NCBI RefSeq assembly: GCF_005435165.1
Contig: NZ_SGUC01000003.1
Span: forward strand, 62,001 to 126,000
Direction of reading: 5' to 3'
DNA from: Halorubrum sp. GN11_10-6_MGM
Lineage (GTDB): Archaea > Halobacteriota > Halobacteria > Halobacteriales > Haloferacaceae
Length of the DNA: 64,000 nt
How positions within the stretch are numbered: position 1 is the stretch's first letter; each line of letters begins with the position of its first letter. The notes beneath the pieces are model-generated. The model did not search any database and was not told the origin of the DNA. It saw only the letters and a list, made by a program, of their open reading frames with translations. A program made the translations under genes and the position numbers. This document shows, piece by piece, positions 33,624-41,538 of this stretch.

Positions 33624-33746
33624 GCGATCGGCAGGGGCGCCAGCGGATAGTGTCTGTCGCCGTCGCCCCGCCGCGCTCCTCGCCGGCGCGCCGACCTCCT
33701 CTCCCGCCAGTACGTTCAAGACGCTCCGCCACGAATCCTGTCCTGT

Positions 33747-34295
33747 ATGACACGACGAGATCCCTTCGACGAGATCGAGGACCTGCTCGAACGGATGGGC
33801 CGCGAGTTCGAGGAGCTCGGCGGCACGCTGGAGGGGACCGGCCCCGAGGTCCCGCGGTTCCCCGGCGCCCGCGACGTCGACGTCGACGTGATCGAGGACG
33901 ACGAGTCGATCACCGTCGTCGCCGACCTCCCGGGATTCGACGCCGACGACGTCGACGTCGAACTGCGCGACGACGCGCTCGTGATCGCGGGCTCCCGCGA
34001 GGAGTCCACCGACCTCGCCGTCGACGACGCGGCAGACGATCCCGACGCGGGCGACGATCTCGACGCGGCAGACGATCCCGACGCGGGCGACTCGGACGAC
34101 GCCGTCGAGGGCGCCGACGAGGTCCGCTACCATCGACGCGAGCGGCGTCTGCGGTCCGTCTCCCGCCGCGTTCCGATCCCCGAGCCCGTCGAGGCCGACG
34201 CCGCGACGGCCTCTTTCGACGCCGGCGTGCTCACCGTCACGCTCCCCAAGCGCTCGCCCGACGACGACCGCGGCCACACGATCGACGTCAGCTGA
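33747..34295 (+). CDS. Hsp20/alpha-crystallin small heat-shock protein with acidic insert
   Basis: The alpha-crystallin core is visible as VDVIEDDESITVVADLPGFDADDVDVELRDDALVIAGSREE, and the C-terminal strand as TASFDAGVLTVTLPKRS. Between them lies an acidic insert of about 30 residues that includes a duplicated DAADDPDAGDDL segment. Holdase activity is expected from the family. It is followed after 94 bp by a second, shorter Hsp20, and the two may be a local duplication that has diverged. The C-terminal IxI-type motif is weak. Confidence 0.88.
   Translation: MTRRDPFDEIEDLLERMGREFEELGGTLEGTGPEVPRFPGARDVDVDVIEDDESITVVADLPGFDADDVDVELRDDALVIAGSREESTDLAVDDAADDPDAGDDLDAADDPDAGDSDDAVEGADEVRYHRRERRLRSVSRRVPIPEPVEADAATASFDAGVLTVTLPKRSPDDDRGHTIDVS
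34025..34091 (+). repeat. 31-bp perfect direct repeat inside the Hsp20 gene
   Basis: A 31-bp block occurs at 34025-34055 and again at 34061-34091, a period of 36 bp (12 codons) that preserves the reading frame. It encodes the acidic insert of the chaperone. This is a recent in-frame duplication by slippage or unequal exchange. Confidence 0.8.
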
Positions 34296-34389
34296 TTCCG
34301 ACGGGGTCGCACGCCTCGATACCGGCCGCGAGATAGCACGCGTCAATCGCTGTTTAATACCTCACGACGCGTTCTACATACTGATTCTC

Positions 34390-34803
34390 ATGAACGCCAC
34401 CAATCCCTTCGACGAGATCGAGCAGTTCTTCGGCCGCACCCCCCTCGGCGGCGACCGAGCCTGGGGCCGCGACCTCCGGACCGCCGACATCGACGTCACC
34501 GAGTACGACGACGAGTTCGTCGTGATGGCCGATCTCCCGGGCTTCGACCGCGACGGGATCGACGTCCGCGTCGACGACGGTCGACTCGCGATCGCCGCCG
34601 AGCGCGACGCGGAGCGCGAAGACACCGACCGACGCTACATCCGGCGCGAGCGACGCCACGAGTCCGTCACCCGCACCGTCGACCTCCCGGCGACCGTCCG
34701 CCCCGAGGACGCGACTGCGACGTACCGGAACGGCGTCCTCACCGTCACGATCCCGCTCGACGCGATCGACGCGGACGAGGGCCACCGGATCGACGTGAAC
34801 TGA
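34390..34803 (+). CDS. Hsp20/alpha-crystallin small heat-shock protein
   Basis: This 137-aa protein has the clean alpha-crystallin layout: IDVTEYDDEFVVMADLPGFDRDGIDVRVDDGRLAIAAERD, the segment RRERRHESVTRTVDLPATVRPEDATATYRNGVLTVTIPLD, and a short tail. A predicted N-terminal motif NPFDEIEQFFGR resembles NPFDEIEDLL of the neighbouring paralogue. It lacks the neighbour's acidic insert. Possible promoter elements (TGTTTAATACC and CTACATACTG) lie within 45 nt of the ATG. Confidence 0.93.
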   Translation: MNATNPFDEIEQFFGRTPLGGDRAWGRDLRTADIDVTEYDDEFVVMADLPGFDRDGIDVRVDDGRLAIAAERDAEREDTDRRYIRRERRHESVTRTVDLPATVRPEDATATYRNGVLTVTIPLDAIDADEGHRIDVN

Positions 34804-34961
34804 CCGCGCTGACGTGAACTACCCTGACCGCGCTGACGTGAGCTGCCCGCGGCGGCGCGAATCAACGGACTCGGGACGAACCGCCCCCGTTTCGGGGCGA
34901 ACCGGTCCCCGTTTCACCTCCGGCCGATGCTTTCTCCACGCTCCCCGTGGTAACTAGCCGC

Positions 34962-35594
34962 ATGAACGACGCCGACCGCGCGGTCGCCAGACGCGAACTG
35001 GTGAGCGCGCTCCGCGACCGTCTCGACGCGAGCGAGCCGGTGCTGTCGGCGATCGGCGCGGTCCCGCGCCACGAGTTCGTCCCGGCGGCACAGCGAGCGT
35101 CGGCGTACGCCGACCGCCCGCTCCCGATCGGGCACGATCAGACGGTCAGCGCGCCGCACATGGTCGCGCTGATGACAGAACTCCTTGACGTCGCGCGCGG
35201 CGACCGCGTCTTCGAGGTCGGGGCCGGCTGCGGCTACCACGCCGCGGTCGTCGCCGAGCTCGTCGGCCCTGGGAACGTCTTCTCGGCCGAGCGCGTCCCG
35301 GAGCTGGCCGCGGACGCCCGCGAGCGACTCGCCCGCCTCGGCTACGACGTGACCGTCGCGACCGGCGACGGGCGCGAGGCGTTCGCCGACGAGGCCCCGT
35401 TCGACGCCGCGTATCTCACCTGTGCGGCGCCCGAGGCGGTCCCGGACGCAATCGTCGACCGCGTCCGGACGGGCGGCCGAGTCGTCGCTCCCGTGGGCGA
35501 GGACCGCGGGCAGCGGCTCGTTCGGCTCACGGTCCGGGAAGACGGGGTCGACCGCGAGGACCGCGGCGGCGTGCGGTTCGTCCCGATGCGGTAG
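34962..35594 (+). CDS. pcm: Protein-L-isoaspartate O-methyltransferase
   Basis: This SAM-dependent enzyme repairs isoaspartyl residues formed by protein ageing. The 210-aa product shows VPRHEFVPAAQRASAYADRPLPIGHDQTVSAPHMVALM, the substrate-binding signature of the family, then the SAM motif VFEVGAGCGYHAAVVAEL. FDAAYLTCAAPEAVPDAIVDRVRTGGRVVAPVG follows. The ATG at 34962 removes a five-residue extension from an in-frame upstream start. A second, divergent family member follows after 49 bp. Confidence 0.93.
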   Translation: MNDADRAVARRELVSALRDRLDASEPVLSAIGAVPRHEFVPAAQRASAYADRPLPIGHDQTVSAPHMVALMTELLDVARGDRVFEVGAGCGYHAAVVAELVGPGNVFSAERVPELAADARERLARLGYDVTVATGDGREAFADEAPFDAAYLTCAAPEAVPDAIVDRVRTGGRVVAPVGEDRGQRLVRLTVREDGVDREDRGGVRFVPMR

Positions 35595-35643
35595 CCGACC
35601 CGCCGAACGCACAGTTTTAGACGACCGAGTTCTGAGACCAGCC

Positions 35644-36444
35644 ATGGACGACGCATCGCTCAGGGCGGACATGATCGAGGGGCTCGAACACCAGCTCGGC
35701 GAGCCCATCGAGCCGCCCGTGTTGACCGCGCTCCAGCGCGTCTCGCGTGACCCATTCGTCGACGACTCGCCCGGCGGCACCGTCGACGGCGACGACCCGC
35801 ACTCGCTGTCGCTCGCGACGCTGGTCCGGCTCGTCACCGCGCTCGACGCCGAGGAGGGGGATTCCGTCCTCGTCGTCGGCGCCGGAGTCGGGTATTCGGT
35901 CGCGATGCTCGCCGAGATTGCGGGCGCGCAACGCGTCCACGCCGTCGACATCGACCGCACGGCCGTCGTCGCCGCGAGGTCGAACCTTGACGCGGCCGGC
36001 TACGGCGCGGTCCTCGTCGACCGCGCGGACGGCGCCGACGGGCTCCCGGCGTACGCACCGTACGACCGGATCCTGATCGAAACCGCCGTGGTCGAGCCCC
36101 CGCACGCACTCTGCGAGCAGCTGGCACCCGGCGGCCGGATCGCCTACCCGCGCGGCGCGGGCGTCCAGACGGTCGCGGCGATCGAGCCGATATCCGACGC
36201 GAAAAGGGACCCGACCGCTCCGACCGAGACGGACGCCGACGGGAGCGAGGACCCGGCGCCGGCGGGGTTCGAGACGGTCGAGACGTACGGACCGACGCGA
36301 CTCCAACCGATGCTCGTCGACGGTGAACAACCCGGAACGGAGCGGAACCGAACGCGGCGGGAGGACGCCGAACGCGCCGAGCGCGGCCGTCAGCGTCGAC
36401 ACGGCTGGGAACAGGACTGGATCGACTGGGACGACCAGCTCTGA
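35644..36444 (+). CDS. Divergent PIMT-family methyltransferase
   Basis: The 266-aa protein has a recognisable SAM-binding core, VLVVGAGVGYSVAMLAEIAG and VDIDRTAVVAARSNLDAAGY, followed by YDRILIETAVVEPPHALCEQLAPGGRIAYPRG. The substrate motif TVSAPHM of true Pcm is replaced by DDPHSLSLATLVRL. The C-terminus is extended by an acidic and Arg-rich tail ending GWEQDWIDWDDQL. Catalysis on isoaspartate is therefore doubtful. It may act on another substrate or assist Pcm; the tandem position suggests an old duplication. Confidence 0.85.
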   Translation: MDDASLRADMIEGLEHQLGEPIEPPVLTALQRVSRDPFVDDSPGGTVDGDDPHSLSLATLVRLVTALDAEEGDSVLVVGAGVGYSVAMLAEIAGAQRVHAVDIDRTAVVAARSNLDAAGYGAVLVDRADGADGLPAYAPYDRILIETAVVEPPHALCEQLAPGGRIAYPRGAGVQTVAAIEPISDAKRDPTAPTETDADGSEDPAPAGFETVETYGPTRLQPMLVDGEQPGTERNRTRREDAERAERGRQRRHGWEQDWIDWDDQL

Positions 36445-36476
36445 CCGGTCCGCCCCGCTCTCTTCCGATCGCCCCG

Positions 36477-36953
36477 TCACTCCTCGACGACGAGCACCTC
36501 GGTGTTCCCCCGCTCGTCGACGTAGTCGCCCTCCGCCGGTGGCTTGATATCGATCGTGAGCGTCCCGTCGGCCTGATTCGGTCCGAGTTCGGGGTCGACG
36601 TCGACGCTCGCGACGCCCTCGCCGTTCGTCTTCGCGGTGACGACGCCGTCTATCTGCGCGGAGCCGCCGCGAACGATGACCGTCGCGTCCGCGACGCGGG
36701 AGCCGTCGGGGTCGACGACCGCGACGTCGATCGACTGGTCGCCGGGCGTGGTCACCTCCGGCTGCGGCTGCGCGTCGAGCTCGGTCGCGGCCAGTCCGTC
36801 GATGTCGCCGATCATTCCCATCATCACGCTGAGACTGGCGACGCCGACGACCAAGGCGATAACGAGACGGACCGGAAGCCCCTCGATGGCACGGGTGTCG
36901 GTGCTGAACGTCCGGCGGTTCGCGGTGCGCGAGTCGTGTGTTCGATCGGACAT
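36477..36953 (-). CDS. Pilin-like secreted/membrane protein with Ig-like C-terminus
   Basis: The 158-aa protein has a 25-residue polar leader ending RAIEGLPVRLVIALVVGVASLSVMMGMI, which resembles the class III signal and hydrophobic stretch of haloarchaeal pilin-like proteins. The rest (QSIDVAVVDPDGSRVADATVIVRGGSAQIDG... KTNGEGVASVDVDPEL) looks like a carboxypeptidase-regulatory or Big-type beta-sandwich. The ATG at 36953 is supported by a TATA box (ACTTATAAAG read in the plus orientation, 36976-36985) 27 nt upstream. Surface exposure is expected; function is unknown. Confidence 0.75.
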   Translation of the reverse strand: MSDRTHDSRTANRRTFSTDTRAIEGLPVRLVIALVVGVASLSVMMGMIGDIDGLAATELDAQPQPEVTTPGDQSIDVAVVDPDGSRVADATVIVRGGSAQIDGVVTAKTNGEGVASVDVDPELGPNQADGTLTIDIKPPAEGDYVDERGNTEVLVVEE

Positions 36954-37096
36954 ACGACCCGCTGGCCGCGGCATTACTTATAAAGAATCGGACGGATCGG
37001 ACCGCAGCGAGACGGGACCTGCGGATTCGCTCGACGCCGACCCGACGGACGCGGTCTCCCGAGCGTTTTTATCCGATCCCCGGGCCACCCGGCCGC

Positions 37097-38335
37097 GTGT
37101 ACGTACTCGGTCGCGACGAGACGGACGCCGACCGCGACGGCGGAAACGCCGACCGCGACGATGAAACCGCCCACGCAGGCGGGGCCAAGCGCAGCGAGGG
37201 GGCCGACCGCCACGTTGAGGAGACCGATCGCCACGACGAGGGGTCCGACCGCCACGGCGATCGCCCGCCCCACACCGCCCGAATCGGGTCCTTCCTCGCC
37301 CGCGACGGGAGCGCCGGCGCTCCCGTCGGGATCGACATCGACCGTCCGCACGCGGGCGTCATCTTCGGCAAACGCGGCACCGGGAAGTCGTACACGCTCG
37401 GCGTCCTCGCCGAAGAACTGGCCGACGCAGACGGCGTCGTCCCGATCGTCGCCGACCCGATGGGCGTCTTCGGTGGCCTCGACGCGGCCGGCGGCCGAGT
37501 CGTCGACCCCGCGGTTCGCCCCGCCTCGATACCGCCCTCGACGTGGCCGGACCTGCTCGGCCTCGATCCCGAGAGCGGACCGGGAAGCCTGGTCTGGCGC
37601 GTCGTCGCGGACGCGGTCGACGGCGGCGAGGAAGACGCGGCCGGGGTCGGCGTTTCCCAGACAGACGGCCGACCGTCCCCGTCGCTCGCCGCGCTCCGCG
37701 AGGCGGTCGACGCGGCCGACGCGCCGGCGGAGACCCGGCGCGCCGCGGCGAACCACCTCCGGCTGGCGGCCTCGTGGGGCGTCTTCGACGCCGACGCGCC
37801 GCCGGTCGCGTCGCTCGCGGTCGACGGGGACCCCGCCGTGCTCGACCTCGCCGGCGTGCCCGACGTCGCCGCGGCGGCCGTCGTCCGCGCGGTCGCTCGC
37901 GGGCTCTACGACGCTCGGGTCGCCGACGACTCTCCGCGGCTCCCGTGGCTCCTCGTCGACGAGGCGCACGCCTTCTTCGACGGGATCGCCGAGCCCGCGC
38001 TCCGGACGCTCCTCACTCGGGGGCGCGCACCCGGCGTCTCGCTGGTCTGTGCGACCCAGCGCCCGGCCGCGTTACCGAGCGTCGCCGTCTCCCAGTCCGA
38101 CCTCCTCGTCTCCCACCGGCTCACCGCCGCGCGCGACGTCGACCGACTGGCCGAGGCGGAGGCGACGTACCTCGCCGACGACCTCGCCGCGCGGCTCCCC
38201 GAAGGAGTCGGCGAGGCGCTCGTCGTCGACGACGCCACCGAGACGGCTCACACGGTCCGGGTCCGGGAGCGACGCACGCCCCACGAGGGGGAGAGCCCCC
38301 GTGCGAGCCGGCTGTCGAACGCCGAACCTCGGTGA
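37097..38335 (+). CDS. HerA/VirB4-like ATPase
   Basis: The 412-aa protein starts with GTG at 37097. It has about 60 residues of charged low-complexity sequence with DRH/ETDRHDEGSDRHG repeats, then a P-loop GVIFGKRGTGKSYTLGVLAEEL and Walker B LPWLLVDEAHAFFDG. An Arg-finger region SLVCATQRPAALPSVAVSQSDLLVSHRL follows. This is the HerA-FtsK pumping ATPase pattern. No NurA partner is adjacent, so a role in resection is not implied. A TATA-like GTTTTTATCC is 27 nt before the GTG and rules out the longer open frame. Confidence 0.82.
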   Translation: MYVLGRDETDADRDGGNADRDDETAHAGGAKRSEGADRHVEETDRHDEGSDRHGDRPPHTARIGSFLARDGSAGAPVGIDIDRPHAGVIFGKRGTGKSYTLGVLAEELADADGVVPIVADPMGVFGGLDAAGGRVVDPAVRPASIPPSTWPDLLGLDPESGPGSLVWRVVADAVDGGEEDAAGVGVSQTDGRPSPSLAALREAVDAADAPAETRRAAANHLRLAASWGVFDADAPPVASLAVDGDPAVLDLAGVPDVAAAAVVRAVARGLYDARVADDSPRLPWLLVDEAHAFFDGIAEPALRTLLTRGRAPGVSLVCATQRPAALPSVAVSQSDLLVSHRLTAARDVDRLAEAEATYLADDLAARLPEGVGEALVVDDATETAHTVRVRERRTPHEGESPRASRLSNAEPR

Positions 38336-38377
38336 GCGGGACAGAACGCACAAACCCTCTCGGCCTCACTCACGCCC

Positions 38378-38782
38378 ATGGAACGGACGCCGTACGGTTT
38401 TCTGCTGGTCGCGGTCGGCGGGTTCCTCGGCGCGGTCGCTAGGTACGCGGTCGACGTCGGTGTCGCGGGCTTCCTCGCCGCGGGAGTCGCCGGTGACGGT
38501 CTCGCGGTCCTCGGTGGAGCCCCGTCCGGCGCTGGGACGCTGGTCGCGAACGTCGCGGGATCGTTCGCGCTCGGACTCCTTTTACCGCTCGCGTCGAACG
38601 ACCGGGTCCGCCTGTTCGTCGCCACCGGCGCGCTCTCGTCGTTCACGACGTACAGCACGTTCGTCGCCGACGCGGTCGCGCTCGGGACGCCCGCCGGCGC
38701 CTGGTTCGTCGCCGTCAGCTACGTGACCGGATTCGCCGCGGCCGCGCTCGGTCTCGCGGTCGGGGGGAGGATTCAGGGGTGA
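38378..38782 (+). CDS. crcB: Fluoride channel CrcB/FluC, first subunit
   Basis: FluC proteins export fluoride across the membrane as dual-topology dimers. This 134-aa subunit has four helices and the motifs GGFLGAVARYAVD, VANVAGSFALGLLLPLA and ATGALSSFTTYSTFVADAVAL. The key Asn (VANVAGS) and Phe/Thr box (SSFTTYSTF) are present. The stop overlaps the start of a second crcB by 4 bases (GTGA), consistent with an obligate heterodimer encoded as a pair. Confidence 0.92.
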   Translation: MERTPYGFLLVAVGGFLGAVARYAVDVGVAGFLAAGVAGDGLAVLGGAPSGAGTLVANVAGSFALGLLLPLASNDRVRLFVATGALSSFTTYSTFVADAVALGTPAGAWFVAVSYVTGFAAAALGLAVGGRIQG

Positions 38783-39141
38783 CCGCCTCGCCGGTCTTCG
38801 CGACCGCCCTCGTCGGCGTCGGCGGGGCGCTCGGCGCCGTCTCCCGGCACGCGGTCGGCCTCCGCGTCGAGGGGGGCCGGTCGGTCCTCCTCGTCAACGC
38901 GCTCGGCAGCTTCGCCCTCGGCGCCGTCTCCGCCGGGCCGATAGGGTCGACGGCGGCGCTGCTCTTCGGCGTCGGCTTCTGCGGCGCGTTCACGACGTTC
39001 TCGTCGTTCGCGGTCGGAACCGTTCGCGCCGCGAGCGAAAACGGCGCCCGCGCCGCCGCGACGGTCGCGGTGTCGAATCTCGCGGCCGCGCTCGTCGCGT
39101 TCCTCCTCGGCTCGCTCCTCGTCGGAGCGAGCTTCGGGTGA
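38779..39141 (+). CDS. crcB: Fluoride channel CrcB/FluC, second subunit
   Basis: The 120-aa partner starts with GTG overlapping the first crcB stop. It shows GVGGALGAVSRHAVGLRV, LLVNALGSFALGAVSAG and GFCGAFTTFSSFAVGTVRA. Both the Asn and the Phe box are kept. It probably pairs with the first subunit in inverted topology, as known for two-gene Flu channels. Four hydrophobic segments are visible. Confidence 0.92.
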   Translation: MTASPVFATALVGVGGALGAVSRHAVGLRVEGGRSVLLVNALGSFALGAVSAGPIGSTAALLFGVGFCGAFTTFSSFAVGTVRAASENGARAAATVAVSNLAAALVAFLLGSLLVGASFG

Positions 39142-39207
39142 CCGTCGACCCCCGGTCCCGGCTCGGGAAGCGATAGGTACAGCATCCTTCGGCCCGTATC
39201 CGAGGCC

Positions 39208-39522
39208 GTGACCGACACCGACCGCTCCGTCGACGCCGAGTCGACCGATCCGGCCGACTCGGACTCCCTCTCCGACGGCGTCGAGCCCGAGAACGTCCCC
39301 GAGTTCGGCGACCTCTCGATCCCCCAGCGCGCGTTCGTCGCCGCCGCGCAGAACCCCTCTCGCGGGCTGCTGGTCGTCGGCCTGTTCGCGTTCGCGCTCG
39401 CCTTCTACGCCGCGTTCTGGCTGTCGTTCCCCCGCGCCGCCGGGCTCCTCTCGGCGGTCGCGCTGATCGTCGTCGCCGTCGCGGCGGTCGTCTACTGGCT
39501 CCTCGACCGCGTCTCTCGCTGA
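39208..39522 (+). CDS. Small membrane protein with acidic N-terminus
   Basis: This 104-aa product starts with GTG and has about 45 residues of acidic sequence, then a short amphipathic stretch (LSIPQRAFVAAAQNPSRG). Two membrane helices follow (LLVVGLFAFALAFYAAFWL and GLLSAVALIVVAVAAVVYWLL). The pattern PQRAFVAAAQNPSRG...FWLSFPRAAG is likely a conserved haloarchaeal family, but I know no function. It lies 66 bp behind the crcB pair. Confidence 0.75.
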   Translation: MTDTDRSVDAESTDPADSDSLSDGVEPENVPEFGDLSIPQRAFVAAAQNPSRGLLVVGLFAFALAFYAAFWLSFPRAAGLLSAVALIVVAVAAVVYWLLDRVSR

Positions 39523-39601
39523 GTCTCCTGCCTCGTCGGCGCACGGTTCGACCGGCCGCGCGCCGACCGTCCCGCGAGGTGACCGTTCCGCGGCCGCGAC
39601 C

Positions 39602-41083
39602 TCACGGCCGCGGCTCGTAGAACTCCCGGAGCGGTCGGCCGAACGCGGGCGCGAGCGTCGCGACCGCCTCGCCGACCAACACGTCGCGGTCGGCGAACGC
39701 CGGCTCCACCCGCGCACCGAGCGCCACGTCGCCCGCGGCCTCGCTCTCCAAGTACTCCCGTACGGTTGCGAACTCCCGCTCGCGCTCGACAACGTACCGG
39801 TCACCGTCGATGAAGGGACCGTAAGTGTCCGGGTCGACGTCGTCGACGTACGACTCGTAGAAGCTCGCGGCGTGTTTCCGGACCGCGACCGGCGGCCCCT
39901 CGTGGCGCTCGACTACCGGGCGCTCCGTCACCTCCAGTTCCGCGTACAGCGCGGCCCGAACCTCCTCGTTCGACCGTCCGGCGTCACCGGACTCCGCGAC
40001 CCCGTCCGCCTCGGTCCCCGTCACCGACTCCGTTCCCGTCATCGACTCCGTTCCCGTCACCGACTCCGTTCCCGTCGCCGCCTCTGCGTCCGTCATGGCG
40101 CGCGCTCGGAGCACGTCGAAGCCGCGGTCGTTCAACCCCCCGACGATCCCGTCGAGCGAGCGCCGGAGCTGCGGCCACAGCTGGTCGTCGACCACGTCGG
40201 GGGCGTCGAAGACGACCGCGACCGGGGTCGTGCCCCGCCGATCGAGATGCGCACGCACCGCTTTGGAGTCGAGCGGTTCCGGTGCCTCCGGCTCGAAGAG
40301 CGCCTCGCTCGGGGCCGCGAGCAGCTCCCGCGCGTAGTGCTGGAACCGCGCGAGGTTCGTCGCCGACAACACCGCGGCGACGTTCCGCGTCGGGTCGGTC
40401 GGATCGACGACGACGAGCGGGTCCTCGAACGTCCGCTCGGCGTGTCCCTCCGGGTCGAACTCCACCGGCGGGTGCCAGCTCCGTGCCGACTCGACGAGCG
40501 GGACGAACCCGCCCAGTTCCAACACGAGCAGCTCCGTGAGATACCCCGAAAAGCCCTCCGTGCGGAGGTCGCTGCCGTACGCGCCGATCCCCTTCAGGAA
40601 CGCCTTCGCCAGCACCACGTCGGCCGCGAGGTCGTCGTCGAGCCGCGCCGAGAGGTACGCGTCGTGGAAGGGGGTGCGGTCGACCGCGGAGACCAGATCG
40701 CCGGCCGTCTCCACGTCGTGACAGGGGACCAAATCGACGTCGAACCCCTCGTAGCTCCCCTTCACGTACGGGTGCTCCGCGTACTCCTCGTGGCCGTCGG
40801 GCAGGACCGCGTGGCCGATTTCGAGTCCGTACTCCTCCAGCTGCGCACGGTCGAGGTCGGCGTCGAACCGGACGAAGAGGTCGATGTCGCGGTCGCCCGC
40901 GACCCACGTTCCTCGCGCGGTCGACCCGACTTGGACCACGTCGGCGTCGACGGGGAGGTCGGCGATCGCCTCGCGGGTCCGGTCGGTCAGCGTCGCGGCC
41001 GCCGCGCTCAGGCGCTCGCGCTCGCCCGGCTCCGGGAGGACGCGCTCGCGGACCCGCGACAGCACCGCCTCCAGATCGTCCAT
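39602..41083 (-). CDS. cca: CCA tRNA nucleotidyltransferase, archaeal class I
   Basis: This enzyme adds or repairs the 3'-terminal CCA of tRNAs without a nucleic-acid template. It is needed here because the tRNA genes in the window do not encode CCA. The catalytic signature GSTARGTWVAGDRDIDLFVRF is at residues 53-73, with carboxylates Asp65 and Asp67. DVDLVPCHDV and LAKAFLKGIGAYGSDLRTEGFSGYLTELL follow. The 493-aa length exceeds the usual 440-460 because of a TGTES-repeat linker near residues 335-360, which arises from an 18-bp tandem repeat. Confidence 0.95.
   Translation of the reverse strand: MDDLEAVLSRVRERVLPEPGERERLSAAAATLTDRTREAIADLPVDADVVQVGSTARGTWVAGDRDIDLFVRFDADLDRAQLEEYGLEIGHAVLPDGHEEYAEHPYVKGSYEGFDVDLVPCHDVETAGDLVSAVDRTPFHDAYLSARLDDDLAADVVLAKAFLKGIGAYGSDLRTEGFSGYLTELLVLELGGFVPLVESARSWHPPVEFDPEGHAERTFEDPLVVVDPTDPTRNVAAVLSATNLARFQHYARELLAAPSEALFEPEAPEPLDSKAVRAHLDRRGTTPVAVVFDAPDVVDDQLWPQLRRSLDGIVGGLNDRGFDVLRARAMTDAEAATGTESVTGTESMTGTESVTGTEADGVAESGDAGRSNEEVRAALYAELEVTERPVVERHEGPPVAVRKHAASFYESYVDDVDPDTYGPFIDGDRYVVEREREFATVREYLESEAAGDVALGARVEPAFADRDVLVGEAVATLAPAFGRPLREFYEPRP
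40008..40079 (-). repeat. 18-bp tandem repeat (four units) in the cca linker
   Basis: Three near-identical 18-bp units (40026-40043, 40044-40061, 40062-40079) and a more diverged fourth (40008-40025) encode TGTES-type hexapeptides in frame. They sit in a linker outside the catalytic motifs, so copy number may vary between strains. Confidence 0.8.
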
Positions 41084-41209
41084 ACCGAACGGTCTCGCGG
41101 TCCGGCCGAAAACGTGTCGGTCGGATCGGTGCCGGAGCGGTACGCACTTTGGCGCCGTTTCGACGCTATTTGGGCAGTCGGATTCCCGCAGTCGGGCGGA
41201 AACGAAAGC

Positions 41210-41220
41210 CCTATCAAAAC
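41210..41220 (+). promoter_or_regulatory. TATA-like promoter of tRNA-Asn
   Basis: CTATCAAAAC lies about 27 nt before the 5' end of tRNA-Asn, the expected archaeal spacing. Confidence 0.45.
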
Positions 41221-41241
41221 AACGCGAATACTCGGAGATGA

Positions 41242-41314
41242 GCCGAAGTAGCTCAGTTGGTAGAGCGCCTCGCTGTTAACGAGGCGGTCCCAGGTTCGAG
41301 TCCTGGCTTCGGCG
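41242..41314 (+). tRNA. tRNA-Asn (GTT anticodon)
   Basis: The 73-nt gene folds with a 7-bp acceptor (GCCGAAG with CTTCGGC) and discriminator G. The D-arm contains AGCTCAGTTGGTAGAGC, and the anticodon stem-loop CTCGCTGTTAACGAG gives GTT. The T-arm is CCAGGTTCGAGTCCTGG. No CCA is encoded and no intron is present. Confidence 0.96.
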
Positions 41315-41349
41315 CCTTCTGCTTTCAGCCGCTTCGTCGCGAGTCGGTA

Positions 41350-41360
41350 CGCTAAAAAAC
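41350..41360 (+). promoter_or_regulatory. TATA-like promoter of the CAT-anticodon tRNA
   Basis: CGCTAAAAAAC is about 28 nt before the tRNA 5' end, so this tRNA seems to have its own promoter despite lying only 69 bp behind tRNA-Asn. Confidence 0.5.
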
Positions 41361-41383
41361 GTCTCGGCCGTACCGACGAGTAC

Positions 41384-41458
41384 GGGCCTTTAGCTTAGTC
41401 CGGTTAAAGCGACTCGCTCATAACGAGTTGATCGCCGGTTCGAATCCGGCAGGGCCCA
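41384..41458 (+). tRNA. tRNA with CAT anticodon (Ile2 or elongator Met)
   Basis: The 75-nt gene has acceptor GGGCCTT with AGGGCCC (one G-U pair) and discriminator A. The anticodon loop CTCATAA gives CAT, and the T-arm is GCCGGTTCGAATCCGGC. CAT tRNAs can be Met or, with C34 modified to agmatidine, Ile2 reading AUA. The acceptor and the ACTCATAA...GTTGATCGC region resemble Ile2. Haloferax elongator tRNA-Met carries an intron whereas this gene has none, so I favour Ile2 without certainty. Confidence 0.9.
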
Positions 41459-41538
41459 TCGTTTCCCCACTCGCTCCCGATCGCTTTTGCCCGTGGTAGC
41501 TGCCCGACCAATCGGGAAGACCGGTCGAACGCCGCCGC

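Noticed and set aside
32238-34346. 702-codon version of the photolyase
   Set aside because: The extra 241 codons run antisense to an Hsp20 gene. The photolyase N-terminus MRLFWHRGDAR starts at 33623.
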